Origin: Planotetraspora phitsanulokensis
GTDB lineage: Bacteria; Actinomycetota; Actinomycetes; Streptosporangiales; Streptosporangiaceae
Direction: 5' to 3'
DNA length: 64,000 nucleotides
Assembly: GCF_016863295.1 (NCBI RefSeq)
Contig: NZ_BOOP01000015.1
Location: forward strand, 124,001-188,000
This document shows, piece after piece, positions 23,538 through 31,182 of this stretch (position 1 is the stretch's first letter; each line of letters starts with the position of its first letter). The notes beneath the pieces are model-generated. The model was given only the letters and a program-made list of their open reading frames with translations, had not been told where the DNA came from and ran no database searches. Made by a program: the position numbers and the translations under genes.

Positions 23538-24029
23538 GTGGAAACCACGACCCTCCGCCCCCCTCAGCACCGGGTGAGCCCCACCGCCCGGTGGTACTGG
23601 GCTGCCCACGCCGCCGTCGGCTGGCTGGTCCTCATCGCCGTCCAGGTCGTCTGGCTGATCGCCGACGGCGGTGACGTCCCTCTTCGCGTGGCCGGGCTCG
23701 TCGCCACAGGCGTCCTCGCGACGGCGCACGTCGTCGTCATGCCGCTGTGGCGTTATCAGGTACATCGGTGGGAGGCCACCCCCGAGGCCGTCTACACCCA
23801 GTCGGGCTGGTTCAGGCAGGAATGGCGGATCGCCCCCGTCTCCCGCATCCAGACCGTCGACAGCGCACGGGGACCTCTCGAGCAGCTGTTCCGGCTGGCG
23901 AACGTCACCGTCACGACCGCTTCCGCGGCGGGGCCCGTCCGCATCAGCGGGCTGGACCGCGAGACGGCGCAACGGCTCGTGGACGAGCTCACCGCCAACG
24001 CCCAGGCGACCGCGGGTGATGCCACGTGA
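23538..24029 (+). CDS. PH (bPH2/DUF304) domain membrane protein
   Basis: A 163-aa protein from a GTG. Two transmembrane segments (about 20-42 and 50-75) are followed by a bacterial PH-like domain: RYQVHRWEATPEAVYTQSGW, FRQEWRIAPVSRIQTVDSA, RGPLEQLFRLANVTVTTAS. This matches the YdbS family, usually encoded next to a larger multi-PH partner (YdbT), as here. The pair forms a membrane complex of unclear role; in Bacillus the homologues are linked to envelope stress and peptide tolerance. The stop overlaps the next start (GTGA). Confidence 0.88.
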   Translation: METTTLRPPQHRVSPTARWYWAAHAAVGWLVLIAVQVVWLIADGGDVPLRVAGLVATGVLATAHVVVMPLWRYQVHRWEATPEAVYTQSGWFRQEWRIAPVSRIQTVDSARGPLEQLFRLANVTVTTASAAGPVRISGLDRETAQRLVDELTANAQATAGDAT

Positions 24030-25657
24030 GTGCGACGGTCACCGACTGGCGGCGGCTGAGCCCCCGGATGCTGGTGATCCACCCCATCCAGGAGGTCGTC
24101 CGGGCCGCACCGGCCCTCCTCGGACTCCTCGTCGCCGGCTCGAGCAGCGGCGGCCACGGCCCCCTGTGGAGCCTGGTCGGCGTGGCGATCACGGTCCTGC
24201 TCGGCACGACGCGCTGGTTCACGACCACCTACCGCATCACGCCCGAGCACGTCCAGGTGCGCAAGGGCCTGCTGCACCGCAAGGTGCTGACCGTGCCCCT
24301 CGACCGGGTCCGCACGGTCGACGTCACCTCCAACATCCTGCACCGCGTGCTCGGCCTGGCCCGGGTCGAGGTGGGCACCGGCCGGTCCGACAGGAAGGGC
24401 GGCGGCGAGCTCAAGCTCGACGCGCTCGGCGCTCCCGAGGCCGCCCACCTGCGCGTGGAGCTTCTGCACCGCGAGAACCGCACGGCCACCGCGGCCACCA
24501 CGGCAGCCACGGCCACCACGGCCGAGGGCCCTGCCGCGGACGCCCCCGCCGCCCCGGTCGCGATCCCGTGGCAGGCCGGCGTCGAGACGGAGCTCGCGGC
24601 CCTGCGGCCCGAGTGGATCCGGTTCGGGCCCTTCACGCTCTCCGGCCTCATCACCGTGGGCATCATCGCCGGTTTCGTCTCCCGGCTCGCGTCCGAGGGG
24701 AACGTGAACCTGGGGCAGATCACGCCCGTGAAGACCACTCTGGGCTGGTTCGGATCCCTCTCCCTGCCAGTGGAGATCGCGACCGCCGTCCTCGTGCTGG
24801 CCGTCTTCGTCGCGGTCGCCTCCACGCTCGGGTACGTCCTCGCCTTCTGGGGATTCCGGCTGACCCGCCATTCCAGCGGGACGCTGCACGTCAACCGTGG
24901 TCTCATCACCACGAGAGCGACCACCATCGAGGAGCGGCGCCTGCGCGGGCTCGAGTTCAGCGAGCCCCTGCTCCTGCGTGCCGTACGGGGAGCCCGCCTG
25001 ATCGCCGTGACGACCGGGCTGCGGGTCGGCCAGGGGGCCCAGCGAGGCGGCTCGATGCTCCTGCCGCCCGCTCCCCGGGGCGAAGCCGAGTCCGTGGCCG
25101 TGCGGGTGCTCGGCGGCGACGCCGCCACGGTCTCCGGGCCGCTGGTGCCGCACGGCCCCGCGGCCAGGCGGCGCCGGTTCACCCGGGCCCTCGGCGTGGT
25201 CGTCTCGTGGATCGTGGTCTGCCTCGTGTTGTGGGAGTGGTCGGACCTGCCCGCCTGGACCTGGGTGGCCGGTCTGGCCCTGCTGCCGGTGACCGCGCTG
25301 ATCGCGGCCGACCGGTACCGGAGCCTCGGGCACGCGCTCGTGGCCGGTCACCTGGTCACCCGGTGGGGCTCCCTCGTACGCCGGCGTGTGGCCCTGGAGT
25401 ACGACGGGATCATCGGCTGGAACATCGAGCGCTCGTTCTTCCAGCGTCGCGCCGGGCTCGTCACGCTGACCGCCACCACCGCCGCGGGCCGCCAGGGGTA
25501 CCGCGTGCAGGACGTGGCGCTCGCCGAGGCGATCCGGCTCGCGTCGGCCGGTTCGCCCGGACTGCTCGACCCGTTCGTGTCAGGGGGGACGCCGAGGCCG
25601 GAGCCGCAGGTCTCCGGTGGGCCGCCGGACGTCGCACAGCCCCTCGTCTCCGGATGA
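24026..25657 (+). CDS. Multi-PH-domain membrane protein (YdbT-like)
   Basis: A 543-aa protein with several transmembrane pairs and three bPH2 repeats. Repeat 1 is at about residues 65-150 (TTYRITPEHVQVRKGLLHRK, VPLDRVRTVDVTSNILHRVL). Repeat 2 is at about 280-370 (HVNRGLITTRATTIEERRLR). Repeat 3 is at about 440-515 (AGHLVTRWGSLVRRRVALEY). An Ala/Thr-rich linker around residue 155 is low-complexity. It is translationally coupled to the smaller PH protein and acts with it at the membrane. The last 25 residues contain a short VSGG-type repeat. Confidence 0.88.
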   Translation: MSATVTDWRRLSPRMLVIHPIQEVVRAAPALLGLLVAGSSSGGHGPLWSLVGVAITVLLGTTRWFTTTYRITPEHVQVRKGLLHRKVLTVPLDRVRTVDVTSNILHRVLGLARVEVGTGRSDRKGGGELKLDALGAPEAAHLRVELLHRENRTATAATTAATATTAEGPAADAPAAPVAIPWQAGVETELAALRPEWIRFGPFTLSGLITVGIIAGFVSRLASEGNVNLGQITPVKTTLGWFGSLSLPVEIATAVLVLAVFVAVASTLGYVLAFWGFRLTRHSSGTLHVNRGLITTRATTIEERRLRGLEFSEPLLLRAVRGARLIAVTTGLRVGQGAQRGGSMLLPPAPRGEAESVAVRVLGGDAATVSGPLVPHGPAARRRRFTRALGVVVSWIVVCLVLWEWSDLPAWTWVAGLALLPVTALIAADRYRSLGHALVAGHLVTRWGSLVRRRVALEYDGIIGWNIERSFFQRRAGLVTLTATTAAGRQGYRVQDVALAEAIRLASAGSPGLLDPFVSGGTPRPEPQVSGGPPDVAQPLVSG

Positions 25658-25748
25658 ACGTCACATACCATGACGGCGCCGCCTCATCGCCGGACCTGAC
25701 AGGAAGGCTCCGGACCCCGCGGGGCGGCACCGGCGCTGAAGGAGCCCG

Positions 25749-26762
25749 ATGACCCGTTACGGCCCGATGTTCGGCCCTGACGTCACCTTCCTCGGGGTCG
25801 GCCGATGCGACCTCGAGGACGCGGAGACCTACGCCGGGGCGGACGTCGTCATCGTCGGCGCGCCCTTCGACGGCGGGACGTCGCACCGCCCGGGCGCACG
25901 CTTCGGCCCGAGCGCCATCCGGCAGGCCTGCTACCTCCCGCACGACGGATCCCGGCCGAGCCTGGCCCTCCGCGTGGACGCCCTCCAGGATCTCCAGGTC
26001 CTCGACGCCGGTGACGTCGAGACCTACGCCGGCGACATCGAGGGCAGCCTGCGCGCGATCGAGGAGGCGGTCGCCCGCGTCTCTGCCTCGGGCGCGATCC
26101 CCATCGTGCTCGGCGGCGATCACACGGTGGCCCTGCCCGACGCCACCGGCGTCGCGCGCCACCACGGCTTCGGCCGGATCTCCATGCTGCACTTCGACGC
26201 CCACGCGGACACCGGCGACGTCGAGTTCGGGCATCTGCACGGCCACGGCCAGCCGATGCGCCGCCTGATCGAGTCCGGGGCGATCCGCGGCGACCGGTTC
26301 CTCCAGATCGGCCTGCGCGGCTACTGGCCGGGCCCCGACATCCTCGACTGGATGGCCGGGCAGAAGATGCGCTCCTATGAGATGACCGAGATCGTCTCCC
26401 GGGGCCTGGACACGTGCCTCACCGAGGCGTACGGCATCGCGCTCGACGACTGCGACGGCGTCTACCTGTCGGTCGACGTCGACGTGTGCGATCCCGGGCA
26501 TGCCCCGGGCACGGGCACTCCCGAGCCCGGCGGCCTGTCCGCCCGTCAACTGCTCGACGCCGTGCGGAGGACCTGTTACGAGCTGCCCGTCGTGGGCGTC
26601 GAGATCGTCGAGGTCGCCCCGCCGTACGACCACGCGGAGATCACGGCCTACCTGGGGAACCGCGTCGTCCTCGAGGCCCTGTCCGCCATCGCCCGCCGCC
26701 GCAGGGACGCCGCGGACGGCACCCGCTGGGACCCTTCGCGCCCCCTGCTCGACGGCCGCTGA
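25749..26762 (+). CDS. speB: Agmatinase / ureohydrolase-family enzyme
   Basis: A 337-aa protein with the full arginase-family metal set: GGDHT (His), FDAHAD (Asp, His, Asp) and SVDVDVCDP (two Asp), which hold two Mn ions. PFDGGTSHRPGARFGP and the length favour agmatinase or guanidinobutyrase over arginase. The reaction releases urea from a guanidino compound, giving putrescine if the substrate is agmatine. It is a stand-alone gene, so the substrate stays open (agmatine, guanidinobutyrate or guanidinopropionate). The symbol is given for the family. Confidence 0.88.
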   Translation: MTRYGPMFGPDVTFLGVGRCDLEDAETYAGADVVIVGAPFDGGTSHRPGARFGPSAIRQACYLPHDGSRPSLALRVDALQDLQVLDAGDVETYAGDIEGSLRAIEEAVARVSASGAIPIVLGGDHTVALPDATGVARHHGFGRISMLHFDAHADTGDVEFGHLHGHGQPMRRLIESGAIRGDRFLQIGLRGYWPGPDILDWMAGQKMRSYEMTEIVSRGLDTCLTEAYGIALDDCDGVYLSVDVDVCDPGHAPGTGTPEPGGLSARQLLDAVRRTCYELPVVGVEIVEVAPPYDHAEITAYLGNRVVLEALSAIARRRRDAADGTRWDPSRPLLDGR

Positions 26763-26855
26763 GTCGTCCGGAAGCGGTTGATTTACGGGAATCCGTGCCG
26801 CACACTACTCGCATGATCGGCGACTGGCTGATCACGCTACGTCGATCTGAGCGAC

Positions 26856-27989
26856 GTGCGTAGGGGTGTGCACCGGGGGCGGGTGGCGCTCCTGGCCGTC
26901 GTCGTCTCCTCCATGATGCTGAGCGTGCTCGGCCGTCTCTGGCACCTCCAGATTGTCGACGGCGCGTACTACGCGAGGGCGGCGGCGGACTCACGCGTCC
27001 GCACGGTTCCCCTGCCCGCGCCCGCGGGACGGGTCCTCGCCGCCGACGGCCGCCCGCTGGGCTCCGGCGCCCTCGTCGGGCTGGGCCTGGAGACGTGGTA
27101 CCGCGCCGAACTGGCGGGCCGCGCGGGCGTGCGCAAGCTGGCCGTCGACAGCAGAGGGACGGTCACCGGAGTCCTGGGCGAGAGCGGGCCCCGTCCGGGG
27201 AACACGCTCACGACCAGCATCGACCCGCGGATCCAGCGCCTGGCCGAGCAGGCCCTCGCCTCCGGCGCGGCGAAGGCGGGCCGGGCCCCCGCCGGCGCGG
27301 TGGTCGTGCTTGAGGCCTCGACCGGACGCGTGGCCGCCCTCGCCGGCCACGCGGGCCAGGAGACGGCCGCGCGGCACGGCGGCGCAGCGGGTGTGGACAC
27401 CGGCGCTCTTCCCGCCTCCGGAGCCCTGGTCGCGCGGCGCCCGCCCGGGTCCGCTCGGGCGATCACCTCGCCGGCCGCGGCGACGGCGTTCGGCTTCGGC
27501 AGACGCACCGGCATCGACCTGCCGAACGAGGCGGCCGGCAGCGTCCCGGACCCCGCGCGGCATCCGGAGCGGGAACCGGCCTCCGGCGCGGACGACGTCC
27601 TGGTGACCCCGCTCCAGCTCGCCAGGGCCTACGCGGCCGCCGTCAACGGCGGCACGCTCTTCAGCCCCCGTCTGGCCACCGGCCTGGTGCGGCCGGACGG
27701 CACGGTGGCGCACGCGGTCGTCCCGCCCGTCGACGGCCATGTGACGGTCTCCCCCGAGACCATGCGCGGCTTACGGCACGCGCTGTCCTCGAGCCCGTCT
27801 CCGGGCAGGACCCTCCATGCGTACGGCGGGTCCGGCACGTCCTGGTCGGCGTGCTACGTCGCGGCCGGGCCTTCCCGGTATGTCGTGGTCGTGGTGGTGC
27901 CGTGGTCCGGGCGCGACGCGGCCGGTACAGCGGCGCGCGCCTTGCGGGAGGGCATCCCCCGCCTCGCCTCCGACCCCTCCGGGACATGA
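26856..27989 (+). CDS. Degenerate penicillin-binding protein (lacks SxxK and KTG motifs)
   Basis: About 377 aa from a GTG. One N-terminal membrane anchor (about 9-30) precedes a class-B PBP dimerisation region (PAPAGRVLAADGRPLG; GNTLTTSIDPRIQRLAEQAL). The start of a transpeptidase domain follows (GAVVVLEASTGRVAALAG). The catalytic SxxK site appears as PPGSARAI with no Lys. The KTG box appears as GGSGTS with no Lys. The stretch between the first two motifs is about 100 residues shorter than usual. It therefore looks catalytically dead. Its stop overlaps the FtsW/RodA start (ATGA), the usual partner of an active PBP, suggesting a scaffold or regulatory role. Confidence 0.8.
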   Translation: MRRGVHRGRVALLAVVVSSMMLSVLGRLWHLQIVDGAYYARAAADSRVRTVPLPAPAGRVLAADGRPLGSGALVGLGLETWYRAELAGRAGVRKLAVDSRGTVTGVLGESGPRPGNTLTTSIDPRIQRLAEQALASGAAKAGRAPAGAVVVLEASTGRVAALAGHAGQETAARHGGAAGVDTGALPASGALVARRPPGSARAITSPAAATAFGFGRRTGIDLPNEAAGSVPDPARHPEREPASGADDVLVTPLQLARAYAAAVNGGTLFSPRLATGLVRPDGTVAHAVVPPVDGHVTVSPETMRGLRHALSSSPSPGRTLHAYGGSGTSWSACYVAAGPSRYVVVVVVPWSGRDAAGTAARALREGIPRLASDPSGT

Positions 27990-29125
27990 CCGTCCCCGGG
28001 CCGGGCCTGCGGGCGTGGTCGGCGCCGTTCGCCCCGCGCACGCCCCTGGACGCGGGGCTGCTGGTTCCGTCGGCGGCGCTCGCGGCGATCGGCCTGCTGC
28101 TCCTGAGCTCGGCCGCCCGGACCGACCCCGGCTCGGTCCTCGTCCAGCGGCAGGCGCTCAGCGTCTGTCTCGGGCTGGCCCTCATGTGGCTCGTCTCCCG
28201 GGCGGAGCCGCGGGTCCTGAGGGCGTACGTCCCGGCCGTGTACCTGCTCGGGCTCGCCGCCCTGGTCGCGGTGCTGACCCCGCTCGGCCGTACGGTCAAC
28301 GGCTCGCAGGCGTGGATCGTGCTGGGGCCCGGGCTGGGGTTCCAGCCCTCCGAGTTCGCCAAGGTCTCGACGATCCTCGCGCTGGCCGGCGTGCTGGGCG
28401 GGCGGCGCGAAGCCGGACGGCCGGGCGGCCGGGCCGTACTCCTCGCCCTCGCGCTGGCGGCCCCTCCGGTGATCCTGATCGCCCTGGAGCCCGACTTCGG
28501 CACGGCGCTCGTCTTCGGGGCCGTGACGATCGGCATGATCACGGTGTCCGGGGCGCGGATGCGCTGGCTCGCCGGGATCGCCGCGCTGGGCGGCCTTGTC
28601 CTCGCGCTGATGTGGCGGCTCGACCTCGTCCGCCCCTACCAGCTGCGACGGTTGTCGGTCCTGATCCATCCCGAGGCCGATCCCCTGGGCTCGGGCTATC
28701 ACGCCACCCAGTCGCGCATCGCGGTCGGCTCGGGCGAGGTGTTCGGGACCGGCCTGTTCCAGGGCGGGCAGACCGCCGGTCGTTTCGTCCCCGAGCAGCA
28801 CACCGACTTCATCTTCACCGTGGCCGGAGAGGAGCTCGGTTTCCTCGGGACCGCGTCCATCGTGCTGCTGGTGACCCTGCTGCTGTGGCGGGGCCTGTGG
28901 ATCACGGCCGTCAGCGCGTCCGCGTACGGCACGGTGCTGGCAGGCGGAGTGGTCTGCTGGCTGGCGTTCCAGTCCTTCGTGAACATGGGGATGACGCTCG
29001 GCATCGTGCCGATCACGGGCCTGCCGCTCCCGTTCGTCTCGTACGGAGGCTCCGCCGTCATCGCGGCCTTCGCGGCCGTCGGCCTGCTGGACGCCGTCAA
29101 GCGGGCTCGCGAGCCCGCGCCGTAG
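27986..29125 (+). CDS. FtsW/RodA/SpoVE-family (SEDS) glycosyltransferase
   Basis: About 379 aa from the ATG at 27986 (overlaps the previous stop). It has around ten membrane segments. SEDS hallmarks are present: GSQAWIVLGPGLGFQPSEFAK, EPDFGTALVF (loop Asp of the polymerase), QSRIAVGSGEVFGTGLFQG, FVPEQHTDFIFTVAGEELGF and the final LPLPFVSYGGSAVI. SEDS proteins polymerise lipid II together with a class-B PBP. Here the partner PBP is degenerate, so the pair may be a special elongation or sporulation module. It lies in an operon with the PBP and perhaps the DUF2293 gene 15 bases downstream. Confidence 0.93.
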   Translation: MTVPGPGLRAWSAPFAPRTPLDAGLLVPSAALAAIGLLLLSSAARTDPGSVLVQRQALSVCLGLALMWLVSRAEPRVLRAYVPAVYLLGLAALVAVLTPLGRTVNGSQAWIVLGPGLGFQPSEFAKVSTILALAGVLGGRREAGRPGGRAVLLALALAAPPVILIALEPDFGTALVFGAVTIGMITVSGARMRWLAGIAALGGLVLALMWRLDLVRPYQLRRLSVLIHPEADPLGSGYHATQSRIAVGSGEVFGTGLFQGGQTAGRFVPEQHTDFIFTVAGEELGFLGTASIVLLVTLLLWRGLWITAVSASAYGTVLAGGVVCWLAFQSFVNMGMTLGIVPITGLPLPFVSYGGSAVIAAFAAVGLLDAVKRAREPAP

Positions 29126-29140
29126 GGCAGGCTTGGGGGA

Positions 29141-30241
29141 ATGCGGAGCAAGCTGGGCAGCCGGGTGGCGGAGGCCGCGGAGATCGCGCTGGCCACCCGG
29201 AAACATGTGACGGCCCTCGACGTGCTGACCGGCCTGCGCTGGCTGCGCGGCCCCGATGTGGACACCTGGCGGCAGGGACGGGCGGGTGACCTGGAACGAC
29301 TGGCGGCGGTCGACGCCTCGCGCATGGCGGAGGCGATCGAGCACCTGCGGGACTGGGCGGTCGGCGGCGGCCTGATCCCAGGCGAGGCCGCATACATCTC
29401 CGCGGACCGGGACCGGCGGCCGCTGCGCTTCACGACCTCGGGCAGCGAGGAGTTGGAGCGCGCGTTCCGCGTCCACTGGGTGTCACCGGACATGAGCGAT
29501 GCGGCCCGCCGTCGTCTCGAGGAACGGCAGAACCGCGCGCCGGACCTGACGGCCGTCGCACCGGCCGAGTCGTGGACCTGCGCCGGCTGCGGGGCCACGA
29601 CGCGGGTGGACGCGGTGCGGGCCGGGGAGCGGGCGGCTGACCCGGCCGGATTCATGATCACGGAGGCGGACCGGCCGTTCTGCCTGACCTGCGCGGACAT
29701 GGACCACCTGCTCTTCCTTCCCGCGGGCGACGCGGCGCTCAGCCGCCGCGCCAAGAAGGGCAGCGGCCTGTCGGCCGTCGTCGTCCGGTTCAACCGGCGG
29801 CGCAAGCGTTACGAGCGGCTCGGAATCCTCGTCGAGGAGGCGGCGCTCGCGCTGGCCGAGGAGCGGTGCCTCGCCGACGAGGAGGTGCGGCTCCGCCGCC
29901 GCGAGCGCGACCGGGAGCGGCGTGCCGGCGAGGACGTGACGTTCCAGGCGGCCATGGCCGCGGAGATCCTCCGGCTGTTCCCCGGGTGCCCGCCGGATCG
30001 AGCGGAGTCCGTCGCCCTCCACGCCGGGCAGCGCGGAAGCGGCCGGGTCGGCAGGACGGCGGCCGCCCGCGTCCTCGACGAGAACGCGATCACGCTCGCG
30101 GTGGTCGCGAGCGTGCGCCACCTGGACACCGACTACGACCGCCTGCTGATGTCCGGCGTCCCCCGGATGGAGGCGCGTGACCGGATCCGTTCCCGCGTCG
30201 ACGAGGTCCTGACGGGCTGGCGGAGCGCTCCACGGCGTTGA
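29141..30241 (+). CDS. DUF2293-domain protein with zinc-binding centre
   Basis: A 366-aa cytoplasmic protein. An N-terminal helical region of about 130 residues (ATRKHVTALDVLTGLRWL) precedes a zinc-like cluster (WTCAGCG...FCLTCADMDHL, about 145-190). A charged helix rich in Arg/Glu (about 245-265) and a C-terminal DUF2293 domain follow (RLFPGCPPDRAESVALHA; GRTAAARVLDENAITLAVVA; HLDTDYDRLLM). The function of DUF2293 is unknown; the basic helix suggests nucleic-acid contact. It is convergent with the Ser/Thr kinase gene (10-base gap). Confidence 0.78.
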   Translation: MRSKLGSRVAEAAEIALATRKHVTALDVLTGLRWLRGPDVDTWRQGRAGDLERLAAVDASRMAEAIEHLRDWAVGGGLIPGEAAYISADRDRRPLRFTTSGSEELERAFRVHWVSPDMSDAARRRLEERQNRAPDLTAVAPAESWTCAGCGATTRVDAVRAGERAADPAGFMITEADRPFCLTCADMDHLLFLPAGDAALSRRAKKGSGLSAVVVRFNRRRKRYERLGILVEEAALALAEERCLADEEVRLRRRERDRERRAGEDVTFQAAMAAEILRLFPGCPPDRAESVALHAGQRGSGRVGRTAAARVLDENAITLAVVASVRHLDTDYDRLLMSGVPRMEARDRIRSRVDEVLTGWRSAPRR

Positions 30242-30251
30242 CGACGGCGTC

Positions 30252-31142
30252 TCAGCGCACGCGGCCGACCATCCTCGCGTACATCCGGCCGGGGCTAGGG
30301 ACCGACGACTGGTCCAGGAAGCCCGGCAACATGGGCAGGTCGACCGCGAAGGGCTGCAGCCGCTGGTAGAGGGTGTAGGCGTCCGGCGGCCGGTCGTCCG
30401 GGTGCTTCTCCAGGAGTTCGGCGATCAGCCGGTCCAGGTCGGACGGCACGCCCGGTACGCGCGGCGGTCGCTCCTTCACCTGCTTGTCGAACACCGCATA
30501 CTCCGTGGGCCCGGTGAACAGCTGCCTTCCGGTCAGCATCTCGTGCAGCACGCAGCCGAGCGCGTAGAGGTCGCTCTTCGGGTCGGCCACCCCGCGCTCG
30601 ATCTGCTCGGGCGACATGTACGCCGGAGTCCCCAGGATCTGACCGACCCGGGTGAACTGGGCGGACTCGCCCTCACGGAGCATCGCGAGTCCGAAGTCGA
30701 GCACCTTGACGCTGCCGTCGGGGCAGAGCATGAGGTTGGTCGGCTTGAGGTCCCGGTGGCAGATGGACAGCGCGTGCGCGGCGGTGAGCACCGCGCAGGC
30801 CTGGGCGGCGATCGCGGCCGCCCATGGGACGGGGAGCGGGCCGTGCTCGCTGACGAGATCGGCGACCGTCACCCCTTCGATGAACTGCATGACCTGGAAG
30901 AGCCGCTGCTCGTAGGTCCCGAAGTCGTAGAGCACCGGCGCGCCCGGGTGGTCGAGCCGTGCGAGGATGCGCGCCTCCCGGATGAAACGGCGCTCCAGCT
31001 CGTCGTCGGGCCCGCCGGGCAGGCGGAGGAACTTGACCGCGACCCTCCGGTCGAGCCGCCGGTCGTGACCTCCGTAGACGGCCCCCATGCCGCCCTGGCC
31101 CAGGGGCAGGTCGTCAAGCTCGTAACGGTCGCCGATGACCAT
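30252..31142 (-). CDS. Soluble Ser/Thr protein kinase
   Basis: A 296-aa Hanks-type kinase covering little more than the catalytic domain: GQGGMGAVYGGHD (P-loop), VAVKFLRLP (Lys), HRDLKPTN (catalytic Asp), VLDFGLAM (DFG) and GTPAYMSPEQIERG. There is no membrane segment or sensor domain, so it is cytoplasmic. GGAGGGTGC precedes the ATG. It lies downstream of the DNA methylase in the same direction (40-base gap), and a PP2C phosphatase is divergent from the methylase, so kinase and phosphatase may form a switch. Confidence 0.92.
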   Translation of the reverse strand: MVIGDRYELDDLPLGQGGMGAVYGGHDRRLDRRVAVKFLRLPGGPDDELERRFIREARILARLDHPGAPVLYDFGTYEQRLFQVMQFIEGVTVADLVSEHGPLPVPWAAAIAAQACAVLTAAHALSICHRDLKPTNLMLCPDGSVKVLDFGLAMLREGESAQFTRVGQILGTPAYMSPEQIERGVADPKSDLYALGCVLHEMLTGRQLFTGPTEYAVFDKQVKERPPRVPGVPSDLDRLIAELLEKHPDDRPPDAYTLYQRLQPFAVDLPMLPGFLDQSSVPSPGRMYARMVGRVR

Positions 31143-31182
31143 GCACCCTCCAGTCGGCCTTTCCGGGGCAAAGCTACACCTT

